A stretch of DNA of 64,000 nt from Scandinavium hiltneri (GCF_024764835.1 NZ_JALIGE010000072.1:248001-312000), one strand, 5' to 3'; shown: positions 1-8,789, counted from the first letter of the stretch. The notes: a model not told the origin generated them from the sequence alone. Numbers and translations: made by a program.

Positions 1-892
1 CGGCCAGCACGTTTTCGCCTTTACTGTTCAGCATGCTGATATGAATGTGCATCCCGCTACCGGCGTGTTCTTCATACGGTTTTGCCATAAAGGTGGCGTG
101 CATTTTGTGTTTTTCCGCCACGGTACGCACCAGACGTTTCAGCGCCAGCGCATCGTCGCAGGCATCAAGCACGTTATCGGTGTGGTAAAGATTGATTTCG
201 AACTGGCCCGGTGACGCTTCGGCGACTGCGCCATCTGCCGGGATCAGCTGCAATCGCGCTAAATCGTCGATATCGGTCAGCACGTCCGCAAAGTGATTGA
301 GGTTATCAACGGAGTAAACCTGGCTTTGGGTATTACGGTCATCGGTGCCCGGCGCGCAGGGCGGCTGCAGGTAACCTTCATTATCGCGCTGGCGGTCAAG
401 TAAATAGAACTCCAGCTCTACCGCTACCACGGGGAACAGACCGCGCTGGCGCAGCTGCTGCCAGAGTCGATTCAGCACGTTCCGCGGCTCAACGTCAAAG
501 GGAGCGCCATCTTCATCCAGCATGGTCAGCATCATCTGGCCGATAAATTCCGGGTCAGCCGCTGACGGGGTTAAGGTGCCCAGCACCGGCACACAGCTAC
601 GGTCCGGTTCGCCCAGCTCTTGTCCAAGACCCGCTTCTTCTACTACGTTGCCGAGGATATCCATCGCAAACACTGACGCCGGGAAATAGCAGCCTTTCTC
701 GATCTTACGCAGGCTGGCGACCGGGATGCGTTTGCCACGGAAGCAACCGTTCAGGTCGGTCAGCAGGACATCAACATATTGGGTATTAGGGTAACGCTCG
801 AGGAAGGTCTTCACTTCACGTGCAAACGCGCTACTTCGTCTCTCTTCGGACTGCTGAACAAAATTCTCAACTTCTACGATATTAGTTTCCAT
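1..892 (-). CDS. puuA: Glutamate-putrescine ligase PuuA (N-terminal part)
   Basis: Gamma-glutamylputrescine synthetase, first step of the Puu pathway: ATP-dependent ligation of glutamate to putrescine in the cytoplasm. The gene runs off the left edge, so only about 297 N-terminal residues of an expected ~470 are present. The translation starts METNIVEVENF and carries glutamine-synthetase family landmarks such as VAVELEFYLLD, GQFEINLYHTDN and the GSGMHIHIS stretch near the cut. The ATG lies at 892. It is divergent from puuD across a ~210 bp control region with a PuuR-like operator, as in E. coli. Identification is very secure; the C-terminus cannot be judged. Confidence 0.95.
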   Translation of the reverse strand, partial: METNIVEVENFVQQSEERRSSAFAREVKTFLERYPNTQYVDVLLTDLNGCFRGKRIPVASLRKIEKGCYFPASVFAMDILGNVVEEAGLGQELGEPDRSCVPVLGTLTPSAADPEFIGQMMLTMLDEDGAPFDVEPRNVLNRLWQQLRQRGLFPVVAVELEFYLLDRQRDNEGYLQPPCAPGTDDRNTQSQVYSVDNLNHFADVLTDIDDLARLQLIPADGAVAEASPGQFEINLYHTDNVLDACDDALALKRLVRTVAEKHKMHATFMAKPYEEHAGSGMHIHISMLNSKGENVLA

Positions 893-937
893 GATTCACC
901 GCCGTTGCTTTGGATGCCGGTCACTGATTTCGACCGT

Positions 938-952
938 TAAATATAATGTCCA
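938..952 (+). promoter_or_regulatory. Candidate PuuR operator between puuA and puuD
   Basis: The 15 bases read TAAATATAATGTCCA and match the PuuR recognition sequence as I remember it from E. coli (AAAATATAATGAACA) at 12 positions. The site sits just upstream of puuA in the divergent control region, where PuuR represses both directions in E. coli and putrescine relieves repression. A weaker candidate lies at 1033-1047. Binding is inferred from sequence alone. Confidence 0.55.
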
Positions 953-1032
953 CTCATCGACAATGGCGCTAACTAAAATGTTTGTCAAATGTTAAATTGA
1001 GTTTGCAAAGAGGTTATCGCACTGCTAGATTG

Positions 1033-1047
1033 AGAAAATATTGAACG
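1033..1047 (+). promoter_or_regulatory. Second, weaker PuuR-like site before puuD
   Basis: AGAAAATATTGAACG keeps the TGAAC end and most of the A/T half of the remembered PuuR consensus, about 11 of 15 positions. It lies about 58 bp before the puuD start. Several PuuR sites in this intergenic region are expected from E. coli, but this match is only moderate. Confidence 0.3.
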
Positions 1048-1104
1048 GAAAAGGCCATATGGAATAGTTTTGGCAATAATTTAGTCCAGAATGTGAGGGT
1101 GATC

Positions 1105-1869
1105 ATGGGCAATATATTTGACAAGCCAGTTATCGGTGTTGTGATGTGCAGGAACAGGCTTAAGGGTCACCAGACCCAGACTCTGCAAGAAAAGTACCTG
1201 AATGCTGTATTAAATGCCGGCGGTTTGCCGATTGCCCTGCCACATGCGCTGGCGGAGCCGGAACTGCTGAATGCCCTTCTGCCAAAACTTGATGGAATAT
1301 TCTTACCCGGCAGCCCCAGCAATGTGCAGCCGCACCTCTATGGTGAAAACGGCGATGAGCCTGACGCCGATCCTGGGCGTGATGAACTGAGCATGGCGTT
1401 GATCACCGCCGGGCTCGAAAGGCGCATCCCCATTTTCGCCATCTGCCGGGGTTTGCAGGAACTTGTTGTCGCCACAGGCGGGACTCTGTATCGTCGCCTG
1501 TGCGATCAGCCTCAGTTCCTGGAACACCGTGAAGATTCGGAACTCCCGGTGGAGCAGCAGTACGCGCCATCACACGAAGTTCAGGTTCAAGAGGGAGGAT
1601 TGCTTTCGAGGTTAATACCGGGTTGCAACACGTTTTGGGTGAACTCATTACACGGTCAAGGCGCGAAAACACTCGGTCCGCTGCTGCGCGTGGAAGCCCG
1701 CTCGCAGGACGGCCTGGTCGAAGCCGCCAGTATTCACGATCACCCGTTCGCCCTTGGTGTGCAATGGCACCCAGAATGGAACAGTAGCGAATACGCCCTG
1801 TCGCGTTTGTTGCTTGAAGGTTTTATCACCGCTTGTCAGAACCACCTCGCTGAAAAACAGCGACTCTGA
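1105..1869 (+). CDS. puuD: Gamma-glutamyl-GABA hydrolase PuuD
   Basis: Cytoplasmic class I glutamine amidotransferase-like hydrolase that releases GABA and glutamate from gamma-glutamyl-GABA in putrescine breakdown. I chose ATG 1105 (MGNIFDKPVIG) over the GTG at 1093 because it has a GAGGGTG ribosome site and gives 254 residues, the E. coli length. The catalytic Cys is C114 in FAICRG, and the His/Glu pair is H222/E224 in QWHPEW. It is the first gene of the rightward puuDRCB run; puuR follows 25 bp later. Confidence 0.96.
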   Translation: MGNIFDKPVIGVVMCRNRLKGHQTQTLQEKYLNAVLNAGGLPIALPHALAEPELLNALLPKLDGIFLPGSPSNVQPHLYGENGDEPDADPGRDELSMALITAGLERRIPIFAICRGLQELVVATGGTLYRRLCDQPQFLEHREDSELPVEQQYAPSHEVQVQEGGLLSRLIPGCNTFWVNSLHGQGAKTLGPLLRVEARSQDGLVEAASIHDHPFALGVQWHPEWNSSEYALSRLLLEGFITACQNHLAEKQRL

Positions 1870-1894
1870 CCCCTACAGTTAAGGAAATGCCAAT

Positions 1895-2452
1895 ATGAGC
1901 GATGACGGCCTGGCGCCGGGTAAACGTTTGTCAGCGATCCGCCAACAATTGGGTCTTTCACAACGTCGTGCCGCCGAACTGTCTGGATTAACGCATAGTG
2001 CCATCAGCACCATAGAACAGGACAAAGTCAGTCCTGCCATCAGTACCTTGCAAAAGTTGCTGAAAGTTTATGGGCTGTCGCTCTCCGAGTTCTTCGCGGA
2101 CCCGGAAAAACCTGATGAGCCGCAGGTGGTTATCAATCAGGATGACCTGATTGAAATCGGCAGTCAGGGTGTTTCAATGAAGTTGGTTCACAACGGAAAT
2201 CCGAACCGTACGCTGGCAATGATCTTTGAGACTTATCAACCGGGCACAACAACCGGGGAGAGGATCAAACACCAGGGTGAGGAGATAGGCACGATACTGG
2301 AGGGTGACGTGATTCTGACCATCAACGGTCAGGATTATCACCTCGTTGCGGGGCAAAGTTATGCCATCAATACCGGCATACCTCACAGTTTCAGCAACAC
2401 TTCAGCAGGCATATGCCGCATCATCAGTGCCCATACCCCCACCACGTTCTGA
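1895..2452 (+). CDS. puuR: Putrescine-responsive repressor PuuR
   Basis: DNA-binding repressor of the puu genes, 185 residues. The N-terminal half is an XRE-type helix-turn-helix (residues ~9-65, with QLGLSQRRAAELSGLTHSAI). The C-terminal half is a small cupin barrel (~105-182) with the HQGEEIGTILEG and INTGIPHSF strands that form the effector pocket. A good ribosome site (AAGGAAATG) precedes the ATG. It lies inside the operon it controls, and candidate operators are at 938-952 and 1033-1047. Confidence 0.95.
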   Translation: MSDDGLAPGKRLSAIRQQLGLSQRRAAELSGLTHSAISTIEQDKVSPAISTLQKLLKVYGLSLSEFFADPEKPDEPQVVINQDDLIEIGSQGVSMKLVHNGNPNRTLAMIFETYQPGTTTGERIKHQGEEIGTILEGDVILTINGQDYHLVAGQSYAINTGIPHSFSNTSAGICRIISAHTPTTF

Positions 2453-2470
2453 TTTTCATACACTAAATTC

Positions 2471-2494
2471 GGCCTGAATTTCTCAGGCCATTTT
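2471..2494 (+). terminator. Weak hairpin between puuR and puuC
   Basis: GGCCTGA and TCAGGCC form a perfect 7 bp stem with a 5-base loop, followed by ATTTT. The U-tract is short, so this may be a partial terminator or an RNA-stabilising stem that separates puuDR from puuCB rather than a full stop. The 149 bp gap is the only sizeable one in the operon. Confidence 0.4.
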
Positions 2495-2601
2495 AAACAA
2501 CGCTTTTTTACAGGATTCATTTCCTGGGGCGTTTTGCAGCCAGATTTTGCCGATAGCAGCAGAGAAAGACCGTTTATCTTATTGAATAAAAAGGAGTCAT
2601 C

Positions 2602-4098
2602 ATGGACTTTCAGCATCTGAATTACTGGCAGGAAAAAGCGAAAAATATCTCTATAGAAACGCGTTTGTTTATTAACGGCGAATATTGCCAGGCGCAGGAC
2701 AGCAGCACATTTGAAATTGTTGGCCCCGCCGGACAACGCCCTCTTGCCCAGGTGGCTCGCGGGAAAAAAGCCGATGTGGATATCGCCGTGCGTGCCGCCC
2801 GTGACGTATTCGAGCGCGGGGACTGGTCGCAGGCCTCCCCGGCCAAACGTAAAGCCGTGCTGAACACGCTGGCGGATTTAATGGAACAGCATCACGAGGA
2901 GCTGGCGCTGCTGGAGACGCTCGACACCGGTAAGCCTATTCGCCATAGCCTGCGTGATGATATTCCCGGCGCGGCCCGCGCTATCCGCTGGTATGCCGAG
3001 GCTATCGACAAAGTGTATGGCGAAGTGGCCACCACTGGCGTAAACGAGCTGGCGCTGATTGTGCGTGAGCCAATCGGCGTAGTGGCGGCCGTCGTTCCGT
3101 GGAACTTCCCGCTGCTGCTGGCCTGCTGGAAACTGGGTCCGGCGCTGGCGTCAGGCAATAGCGTTATCCTCAAACCTTCTGAAAAATCACCGTTAACCGC
3201 TATTCGTCTGGCGCAGCTGGCGAAACAAGCCGGACTGCCGGACGGCGTGTTCAACGTCATCAGCGGCTTTGGTCATGAAGCGGGCCAGGCGCTGTCTCAG
3301 CATCCGGATGTCGACGTCATCACCTTCACCGGATCGACCCGTACCGGCAAACAGCTGCTGAAAGACGCAGGCGACAGCAACATGAAACGCGTGTGGCTGG
3401 AAGCTGGCGGCAAGAGTGCCAATATCGTGTTCGCCGATTGCCCGGACATTGAAAAAGCCGCCGCCAATACTGCCGCAGGCATCTTCTACAACCAGGGCCA
3501 GGTGTGTATCGCCGGTACGCGTCTGCTGCTGGAAGAGAGCATCGCCGACCAGTTTATCACGCTGCTGAAAGAGCAGGCCAAAAACTGGCTGCCGGGTAAT
3601 CCGCTCGACCCGAATACCACCATGGGCACGCTGATTGATAACGCCCATGCCGACACCGTTCACAGCTTTATTCGCGACGGTGAAACTCAGGGCACGCTGG
3701 CGCTGGATGGCCGCGACGGCAAACATCCGGCGGCTATCGGCCCGACTATTTTTGTCGATACCGCGCCAACTGCACGCGTCGGCCGCGATGAAATCTTCGG
3801 CCCGGTGCTGGTTGTTACCCGCTTTAAAACCGAAGCGCAGGCGCTGGAGCTTGCCAACGACAGCGAATACGGACTCGGCGCTGCGGTGTGGACCAATGAT
3901 TTGTCGCGCGCGCACCGTATGAGCCGCCGCCTGAAAGCCGGTTCCATCTTCGTGAACAACTATAACGATGGCGACATGACCGTGCCGTTCGGCGGTTATA
4001 AGCAGAGCGGTAACGGACGCGATAAGTCCCTGCACGCCCTGGAAAAATTTAGTGAACTGAAAACTATCTGGATTGCCCTGGAGCCTCTTCATGACTGA
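2602..4098 (+). CDS. puuC: Gamma-glutamyl-gamma-aminobutyraldehyde dehydrogenase PuuC
   Basis: NAD(P)-dependent aldehyde dehydrogenase, 498 residues, that oxidises gamma-glutamyl-gamma-aminobutyraldehyde to gamma-glutamyl-GABA; the family also accepts 3-hydroxypropionaldehyde. Full ALDH fold: the PWNFPLLL segment (166-173), FTGSTRTG nucleotide loop (242-249), general base E267 in LEAGGKSA, and nucleophile C302 in NQGQVCIAG. It starts with a strong AAGGAG site. Its last 8 bases overlap the start of puuB, which implies translational coupling. Confidence 0.96.
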   Translation: MDFQHLNYWQEKAKNISIETRLFINGEYCQAQDSSTFEIVGPAGQRPLAQVARGKKADVDIAVRAARDVFERGDWSQASPAKRKAVLNTLADLMEQHHEELALLETLDTGKPIRHSLRDDIPGAARAIRWYAEAIDKVYGEVATTGVNELALIVREPIGVVAAVVPWNFPLLLACWKLGPALASGNSVILKPSEKSPLTAIRLAQLAKQAGLPDGVFNVISGFGHEAGQALSQHPDVDVITFTGSTRTGKQLLKDAGDSNMKRVWLEAGGKSANIVFADCPDIEKAAANTAAGIFYNQGQVCIAGTRLLLEESIADQFITLLKEQAKNWLPGNPLDPNTTMGTLIDNAHADTVHSFIRDGETQGTLALDGRDGKHPAAIGPTIFVDTAPTARVGRDEIFGPVLVVTRFKTEAQALELANDSEYGLGAAVWTNDLSRAHRMSRRLKAGSIFVNNYNDGDMTVPFGGYKQSGNGRDKSLHALEKFSELKTIWIALEPLHD

Positions 4099-5371
4099 AC
4101 ATACCACCAGCTATTACGCCGCGAGCGCCAATCAGTATGAACCTTTTCCGACCCTGAGCGAGTCCGTCACCTGTGACGTGTGCGTGGTCGGTGGAGGTTA
4201 CACCGGGCTTTCCTCCGCGCTGCATCTCGCCGAAATGGGTTACGACGTGGTGCTGCTGGAATCGGCACGCATCGGTTTCGGTGCCAGCGGTCGCAACGGC
4301 GGCCAGCTGGTCAACTCTTACAGCCGCGATATAGACGTTATCGAGCGTACTTACGGCCCGGATTCGGCCAAAATGCTCGGCAGCATGATGTTTGAAGGCG
4401 GCAAGATTATTCGCGAGCGCATCAAGCGCTATCAGATTGATTGCGATTATCGTCCAGGCGGCCTGTTCGTGGCGATGAACCATAAACAGCTCGAAACGCT
4501 GGAAGAACAGAAAGCCAACTGGGAACGCTACGGTAACACCCAGCTGGAAATGCTGGACGCCAACGAGCTGAAGCGTGAAGTGAACAGCGACCGCTACGTC
4601 GGTGCCCTGCTCGACCACAGTGGCGGACATATTCATCCGCTCAATCTGGCGATCGGTGAGGCTAATGCAATTCGCCTGAACGGTGGCCGCGTGTATGAGC
4701 AATCGCCAGTGACGAATATTCAACACAGCAGCCCGGCTGTGGTCAGCACTGCAAAGGGCCAGGTGACGGCAAAGTACGTGATTGTGGCGGGTAATGCGTA
4801 TTTGGGCGATAAACTGGAGCCGGAACTGGCGAAACGCAGCATGCCGTGCGGCACCCAGGTGTTGACCACCGAACCGCTGAGTGAAGACGTCGCGCGTTCG
4901 TTGATCCCGAATAATTACTGCGTGGAAGACTGTAACTATCTGCTTGATTATTACCGTCTGACCGGCGACAACCGCCTGCTGTACGGCGGCGGCGTGGTAT
5001 ACGGTGCGCGTGACCCGGCAGATATCGAGCGCCTGGTAATGCCGAACCTGCTGAAAACCTTCCCGCAGCTGAAAGGCGTGAAGATTGACTACAGCTGGAC
5101 CGGCAATTTCCTGCTGACGCTGTCACGGATGCCGCAGTTCGGGCGTCTGGATAACAACATTTACTACATGCAGGGCTACAGCGGTCACGGCGTGACCTGT
5201 ACGCATCTGGCGGGACGTTTGATTTCAGAATTACTGCGTGGCGATGCAGAACGCTTTGATGCGTTTGCCAAACTGCCGCACTACCCGTTCCCGGGTGGCC
5301 GTACGCTGCGCATTCCGTTCACCGCGATGGGTGCGGCGTATTACAGTCTTCGCGATCGCCTTGGGGTGTAA
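4091..5371 (+). CDS. puuB: Gamma-glutamylputrescine oxidoreductase PuuB
   Basis: FAD-dependent oxidase of the DAO family that converts gamma-glutamylputrescine to the aldehyde used by PuuC. The ATG at 4091 (MTEHTTSYY) gives 426 residues, equal to E. coli, and overlaps the puuC stop; the upstream in-frame ATG at 4073 lies inside puuC and is disfavoured. The dinucleotide-binding loop GGGYTG is at 34-39 and a flavin-type GFGASGRNGGQ segment follows. Unlike E. coli there is no puuE after it: an ERIC element and a terminator close the operon, so GABA transamination must be encoded elsewhere. Confidence 0.95.
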   Translation: MTEHTTSYYAASANQYEPFPTLSESVTCDVCVVGGGYTGLSSALHLAEMGYDVVLLESARIGFGASGRNGGQLVNSYSRDIDVIERTYGPDSAKMLGSMMFEGGKIIRERIKRYQIDCDYRPGGLFVAMNHKQLETLEEQKANWERYGNTQLEMLDANELKREVNSDRYVGALLDHSGGHIHPLNLAIGEANAIRLNGGRVYEQSPVTNIQHSSPAVVSTAKGQVTAKYVIVAGNAYLGDKLEPELAKRSMPCGTQVLTTEPLSEDVARSLIPNNYCVEDCNYLLDYYRLTGDNRLLYGGGVVYGARDPADIERLVMPNLLKTFPQLKGVKIDYSWTGNFLLTLSRMPQFGRLDNNIYYMQGYSGHGVTCTHLAGRLISELLRGDAERFDAFAKLPHYPFPGGRTLRIPFTAMGAAYYSLRDRLGV

Positions 5372-5495
5372 TGCTCTTCATACTTCACGCTACAGGGGCG
5401 TTGGCTTCACTCGCTCACCCCTGTCACTTACTCAAGTAAGCTCCAGGGGATGCGCTCAATTGCCGCCTACCTGTAACGCGAATTATTTTGAGCAT
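5371..5495. repeat. ERIC element after puuB
   Basis: 125 bp intergenic repeat with 6 bp terminal inverted repeats (ATGCTC at 5371-5376, GAGCAT at 5490-5495) and the ERIC core, including GCTCACCCCTGTCACTTACT, then CAAGTAAGCTCCAGGGGAT and TTGCCGCCTACCTG. It begins at the last base of the puuB stop codon. As RNA it would fold into a long hairpin at the 3' end of the puu message. Confidence 0.9.
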
Positions 5496-5511
5496 TGATT
5501 GAAGTAACCCG

Positions 5512-5544
5512 ACGCACAGAAAGATCCCTTCTGTGCGTTTTTTT
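5512..5544 (+). terminator. Terminator of the puuDRCB operon
   Basis: ACGCACAGAA pairs with TTCTGTGCGT around a 7-base loop and is followed by seven T. It lies just past the ERIC element and touches the stop codon of the convergent MATE gene. Confidence 0.88.
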
Positions 5545-6967
5545 ATTGGTTTCTCACGCGCGGGTATTTCCACAGCCAGCGGCCGCTGATCATCCGCCAG
5601 TAGAACGCCACGCCGCGCACCGCCCAGTCAAGGAACATGCCGAGCCACACGCCGACCACGCCCCATCCCAGGACAATCCCGAGGAAGTAACCGGCAACCA
5701 CGCGAGCGCCCCACATGCTAAACATCGACACCCACATGGCGTAACGCGCATCACGCGCACCTTTCAACCCGGCCGGTAACACCCACGACGCAGACCAAAT
5801 CGGCATAAACGCGGCGTTCAGCCACAGCAACTCTTTCACCACCTCTTTGACATCCGCTTCGTGGGTATAGAAAGAAGCGAACAAACCGGCGAACGGCGCG
5901 GTGCCCCAGGCAATGGCGGTCAGCACGATGGTCGACATCCAGAACACATGGCGCAGCTGTTTTTCCGCCTGGCCAATTTGCCCTTTGCCGAGTCGCTTGC
6001 CGGTAATGATGGTCGACGCCGAGCCCAGCGCGTTCCCCGGCAGGTTTATCAACGACGCCACCGAAAAGGCGATAAAGTTCCCGGCGATAACGTCGGTGCC
6101 CATCCCGGCAACAAACATCTGCGTCAGCAGTTTGCCGCTGTTAAACAGCACCGATTCAATACTCGCCGGAATACCAATCCCCATCACTTCCCAGATAATG
6201 GCGAAGTTAAGCGGCTTGATATAACTCTTTAGCGGAATACGCAGCGCCGGGTTGAAGCCGACCGCCAGCACCGCGACAATCCCAATCGCACCGATATAGC
6301 GGGAAATCGTCAGCCCCAGACCGGCACCGACAAATCCCATCCCCTGCCAGGAGAACGCCCCATAAATCAGGACACTACTGATAATAATGTTAAGGATGTT
6401 CATCCCGCCGTTAATCAACAGCGGAATTTTGGTATTACCCGCCCCGCGCAGCGCCCCGCTGCCGATCAGCGCGATCGCCGCCGCCGGATAGCTCAGCGCC
6501 GTCAGTTCGAGATAGGTCAGCGCCAGTTCTTTGACATGTGGCGACGCAGCCCCGGCCACCACTTCGATAATTTCCCGGCCAAACAGATGAATGACCGCGG
6601 CGAGAATAATTGAAAATAGCGTCATGATAACCAGCGACTGACGGGCTGCCGCCCTCGCCTGTTTTCGGTTACGCTTGCCCAGACTGAAGGCGACGACTAC
6701 CGTTGTGCCGAGATCGATAGCGGCAAAGAACGCCATGATAACCATGTTGAAGCTGTCTGCCAGCCCCACCCCGGCCATCGCATCGGCCCCGAGCCAGCTC
6801 ACCAGGAATGTACTCAACACGCCCATTAACAGAACGCAGGTATTTTCCAGGAAGATAGGCACGGCAAGCGGGGTGATTTCACGCCAGAACAGAACACGGT
6901 AGGTTTTGCGGTTTTTATACCAGGTGGTGCGGGTGACGGCCTGGCGTACTGCGGCAGAGACGTTCAA
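5543..6967 (-). CDS. yeeO: MATE-family exporter, YeeO/EmmdR type
   Basis: Inner-membrane multidrug and toxic compound extrusion transporter with about 12 hydrophobic segments, 474 residues. It closely matches E. coli YeeO, reported to export flavins, and the Enterobacter drug exporter EmmdR. It lacks the long extra N-terminus annotated on E. coli YeeO (~547 residues); the common part starts near WREITPLAVPIFLEN. Its position beside a tRNA-Asn gene is the same as yeeO in E. coli. Substrate is not shown by the sequence. Confidence 0.88.
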   Translation of the reverse strand: MNVSAAVRQAVTRTTWYKNRKTYRVLFWREITPLAVPIFLENTCVLLMGVLSTFLVSWLGADAMAGVGLADSFNMVIMAFFAAIDLGTTVVVAFSLGKRNRKQARAAARQSLVIMTLFSIILAAVIHLFGREIIEVVAGAASPHVKELALTYLELTALSYPAAAIALIGSGALRGAGNTKIPLLINGGMNILNIIISSVLIYGAFSWQGMGFVGAGLGLTISRYIGAIGIVAVLAVGFNPALRIPLKSYIKPLNFAIIWEVMGIGIPASIESVLFNSGKLLTQMFVAGMGTDVIAGNFIAFSVASLINLPGNALGSASTIITGKRLGKGQIGQAEKQLRHVFWMSTIVLTAIAWGTAPFAGLFASFYTHEADVKEVVKELLWLNAAFMPIWSASWVLPAGLKGARDARYAMWVSMFSMWGARVVAGYFLGIVLGWGVVGVWLGMFLDWAVRGVAFYWRMISGRWLWKYPRVRNQ

Positions 6968-7116
6968 AGGGTGCCTTAGAGAGAAAGTTGAAACCTCGTT
7001 TTAAATGATGAGGGAGAAATGCCAAACCTGCAACGTTGAATTGCGTTTAAATTGTGGGTAAATACAACAGATTGTTGACGGAACCAGCAGTCGCGACGAA
7101 AGGTTTGAATAGAGGT

Positions 7117-7144
7117 TTGACAAAAGTTTTTTCGCCGCTAAGAT
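7117..7144 (+). promoter_or_regulatory. Promoter of tRNA-Asn
   Basis: TTGACA (7117-7122) and TAAGAT (7139-7144) are 16 bp apart and end 15 bp before the tRNA, a near-consensus sigma-70 promoter. Confidence 0.75.
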
Positions 7145-7159
7145 AAGCCTCCAACCGAT

Positions 7160-7235
7160 TCCTCTGTAGTTCAGTCGGTAGAACGGCGGACTGTTAATCC
7201 GTATGTCACTGGTTCGAGTCCAGTCAGAGGAGCCA
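7160..7235 (+). tRNA. tRNA-Asn (anticodon GTT)
   Basis: A 76-base cloverleaf: acceptor TCCTCTG pairs with CAGAGGA, the anticodon loop CTGTTAA holds GTT at 7193-7195, the T loop is GGTTCGAGTCC, and CCA is encoded. E. coli asn tRNA genes of this neighbourhood are island integration sites, but the flanking genes here are ordinary core genes and no island is seen. Confidence 0.97.
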
Positions 7236-7243
7236 TATTTAAG

Positions 7244-7275
7244 AAGCCTGCTCAGGAAACTGAGCGGGCTTTTTG
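7244..7275 (+). terminator. Terminator after tRNA-Asn
   Basis: AAGCCTGCTCAG pairs with CTGAGCGGGCTT (one G-U pair) around a GAAA loop and ends in a T-rich run. It could also slow transcription coming leftward from erfK. Confidence 0.85.
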
Positions 7276-7296
7276 TTTTTTCGTCTCAACGATAAT

Positions 7297-8232
7297 TTAC
7301 AGCTGTCCGGAATTTGCGGCTCCCGCACTTACCATAACCGGCATTCCGGAACGGCGCGTCAACGCGGCGCTGGCGACACTGGCATTCACGTCGGTGCCAC
7401 GAGTCGCGGTGTTCAATGCCGGGGTCATCGGCAGTGGGACTTTTTTATCAGATTCAAACTCCGCGCGGTTCCGGGACAGCGGCTCATGCACCTCCAGCCA
7501 CCGCAGTCCGTCGGGTTCGATAGTGGCTTTCACTGGCCTGTCGATCAGCTGTACCCGCGTCCCCACCGGCACGTTATCAAACAGATATTTAATGTCGTCT
7601 TTACGCAGGCGGATACATCCCTGGCTGACGCGCAGACCGATACCAAAGTTGGCGTTAGTGCCGTGGATGGCGTACAGCTTGCCGATATAAATTGCGTACA
7701 ACCCCATCGGGTTATCCTCGCCTGGTGGCACAAATGCAGGCAAGGTTTTCCCTTCTTTTGCATACTCGCGTCGGGTATTTGCCGTCGGTGTCCAGGCCGG
7801 AGCTTCCTGCTTACGCTCTACTTTTGTCACCCAATTACGCGGCGTTTCACGCCCGGCCTGACCAATACCAATCGGCAAAACCTCCACCGTGCCGCTCCCA
7901 GGCGGATAATAATAAAGCCGCATTTCGGCGACGTTAATCACAATGCCCTCGCGTACCGTGTCCGGCAGGATCAGTTGCTGCGGAATGGTCAACGCCGTCC
8001 CCGCTTTCGGCAGGAACGGATCTACGCCTGGATTGGCCTCCAGCATGTTGCTGAACCCCTGTCCGTACTGCGCGGAAAAATATTCCAGCGGCTGGGTATT
8101 CCCCTCCGGAACGGTAACGATTAACGGCGCGCCGACCAGCCGGCTCCCTTCGGAAGGAAGCGGATAGGTCACCGCCTGGGCGCTATGGATAACAGCGGCG
8201 AGCCCCAGGGCAAGCGAGAGTAAACGAATCAT
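7297..8232 (-). CDS. erfK: L,D-transpeptidase ErfK
   Basis: Periplasmic enzyme of the YkuD family that attaches Braun lipoprotein to peptidoglycan. ATG 8232 has a GGGAAA ribosome site and gives 311 residues, with a signal peptide cut after AQA (residue ~20); the longer frame from 8295 would spoil the signal. A LysM-like segment is near residues 47-83. The catalytic domain has H190 in AIHGTNANFGIG and nucleophile C206 in SQGCIRLR. Highly similar to E. coli ErfK (LdtA). Confidence 0.95.
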   Translation of the reverse strand: MIRLLSLALGLAAVIHSAQAVTYPLPSEGSRLVGAPLIVTVPEGNTQPLEYFSAQYGQGFSNMLEANPGVDPFLPKAGTALTIPQQLILPDTVREGIVINVAEMRLYYYPPGSGTVEVLPIGIGQAGRETPRNWVTKVERKQEAPAWTPTANTRREYAKEGKTLPAFVPPGEDNPMGLYAIYIGKLYAIHGTNANFGIGLRVSQGCIRLRKDDIKYLFDNVPVGTRVQLIDRPVKATIEPDGLRWLEVHEPLSRNRAEFESDKKVPLPMTPALNTATRGTDVNASVASAALTRRSGMPVMVSAGAANSGQL

Positions 8233-8397
8233 AATTTCCCTATTATCGACATGATGGTGATAGGCTAAATATAGTCCCCCGCCTCGGGATCGCAATCCTC
8301 CTTATTTAACCGGCATCGCCAGCGCCGCATGTGGCAACGTGGCGTTAGTCATCACCCGACGCCGGGCACCAGTAAGTGACTCAGTTTGTTGCAGCCA

Positions 8398-8424
8398 TAA
8401 AAAAACCCCGCACCGGCGGGGTTT
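8398..8424 (-). terminator. Terminator of tmaR
   Basis: Read leftward, AACCCCGC and GCGGGGTT pair around a CGGT loop and are followed by a run of T. It lies 30 bp past the tmaR stop. Confidence 0.9.
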
Positions 8425-8453
8425 CCCTATTCAGGCTTCTGCGACGTGCAAAC

Positions 8454-8789
8454 TTACTCGGCTTTGCTTTCAGCTGATTTCAGCTCGCCCATCACTTTCA
8501 GCTTTTTAGAGATCTCGCGACGCTCTTTAGACAGCTCAGCATTTTTGATGATGTAGTCGTCCACGCGATCTTCGTAGTCGGTTTTCATGCTGGCGATGAT
8601 GCCCTGAATGGCTTCAACGCTCATGCCTGGCTTGATGTAGTCACTGAGGTTATCAAGCAGCAGCACACGCTTCTGGTTGTCACGGACCTTTTTCTCAACG
8701 TCCTGAATTTCGCGCTGCAGTTTGTTTTTACGACGGAACAGACGAACAAACTCCAGAACGTCCTGGAATGAAGGTTTGGTTGTTTCCAT
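8454..8789 (-). CDS. tmaR: PTS system regulator TmaR (YeeX)
   Basis: Small DUF496 protein, 111 residues, almost identical to E. coli YeeX through residue ~90. TmaR clusters at the cell pole and holds PTS Enzyme I there. The sequence is highly charged and predicted almost wholly helical, with heptad-like stretches at 20-45 and 75-105 consistent with coiled coils. It is a single gene with its own terminator. Confidence 0.94.
   Translation of the reverse strand: METTKPSFQDVLEFVRLFRRKNKLQREIQDVEKKVRDNQKRVLLLDNLSDYIKPGMSVEAIQGIIASMKTDYEDRVDDYIIKNAELSKERREISKKLKVMGELKSAESKAE

Noticed and set aside
3193..4107. 304-codon open frame on the - strand
   Set aside because: Antisense to puuC, which has all its catalytic residues; no ribosome site or family resemblance.
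7160..7235. tRNA-Asn as the attachment site of a genomic island
   Set aside because: Both sides are ordinary core genes, and I see no integrase or repeated 3' tRNA end within the window.
8360..8398. ERIC-like AGTAAGTGACTCAGTTTGTTGCAGCC stretch between erfK and tmaR
   Set aside because: Only a short part resembles the ERIC core; terminal repeats and the other half are missing, so it may be a decayed piece or chance.
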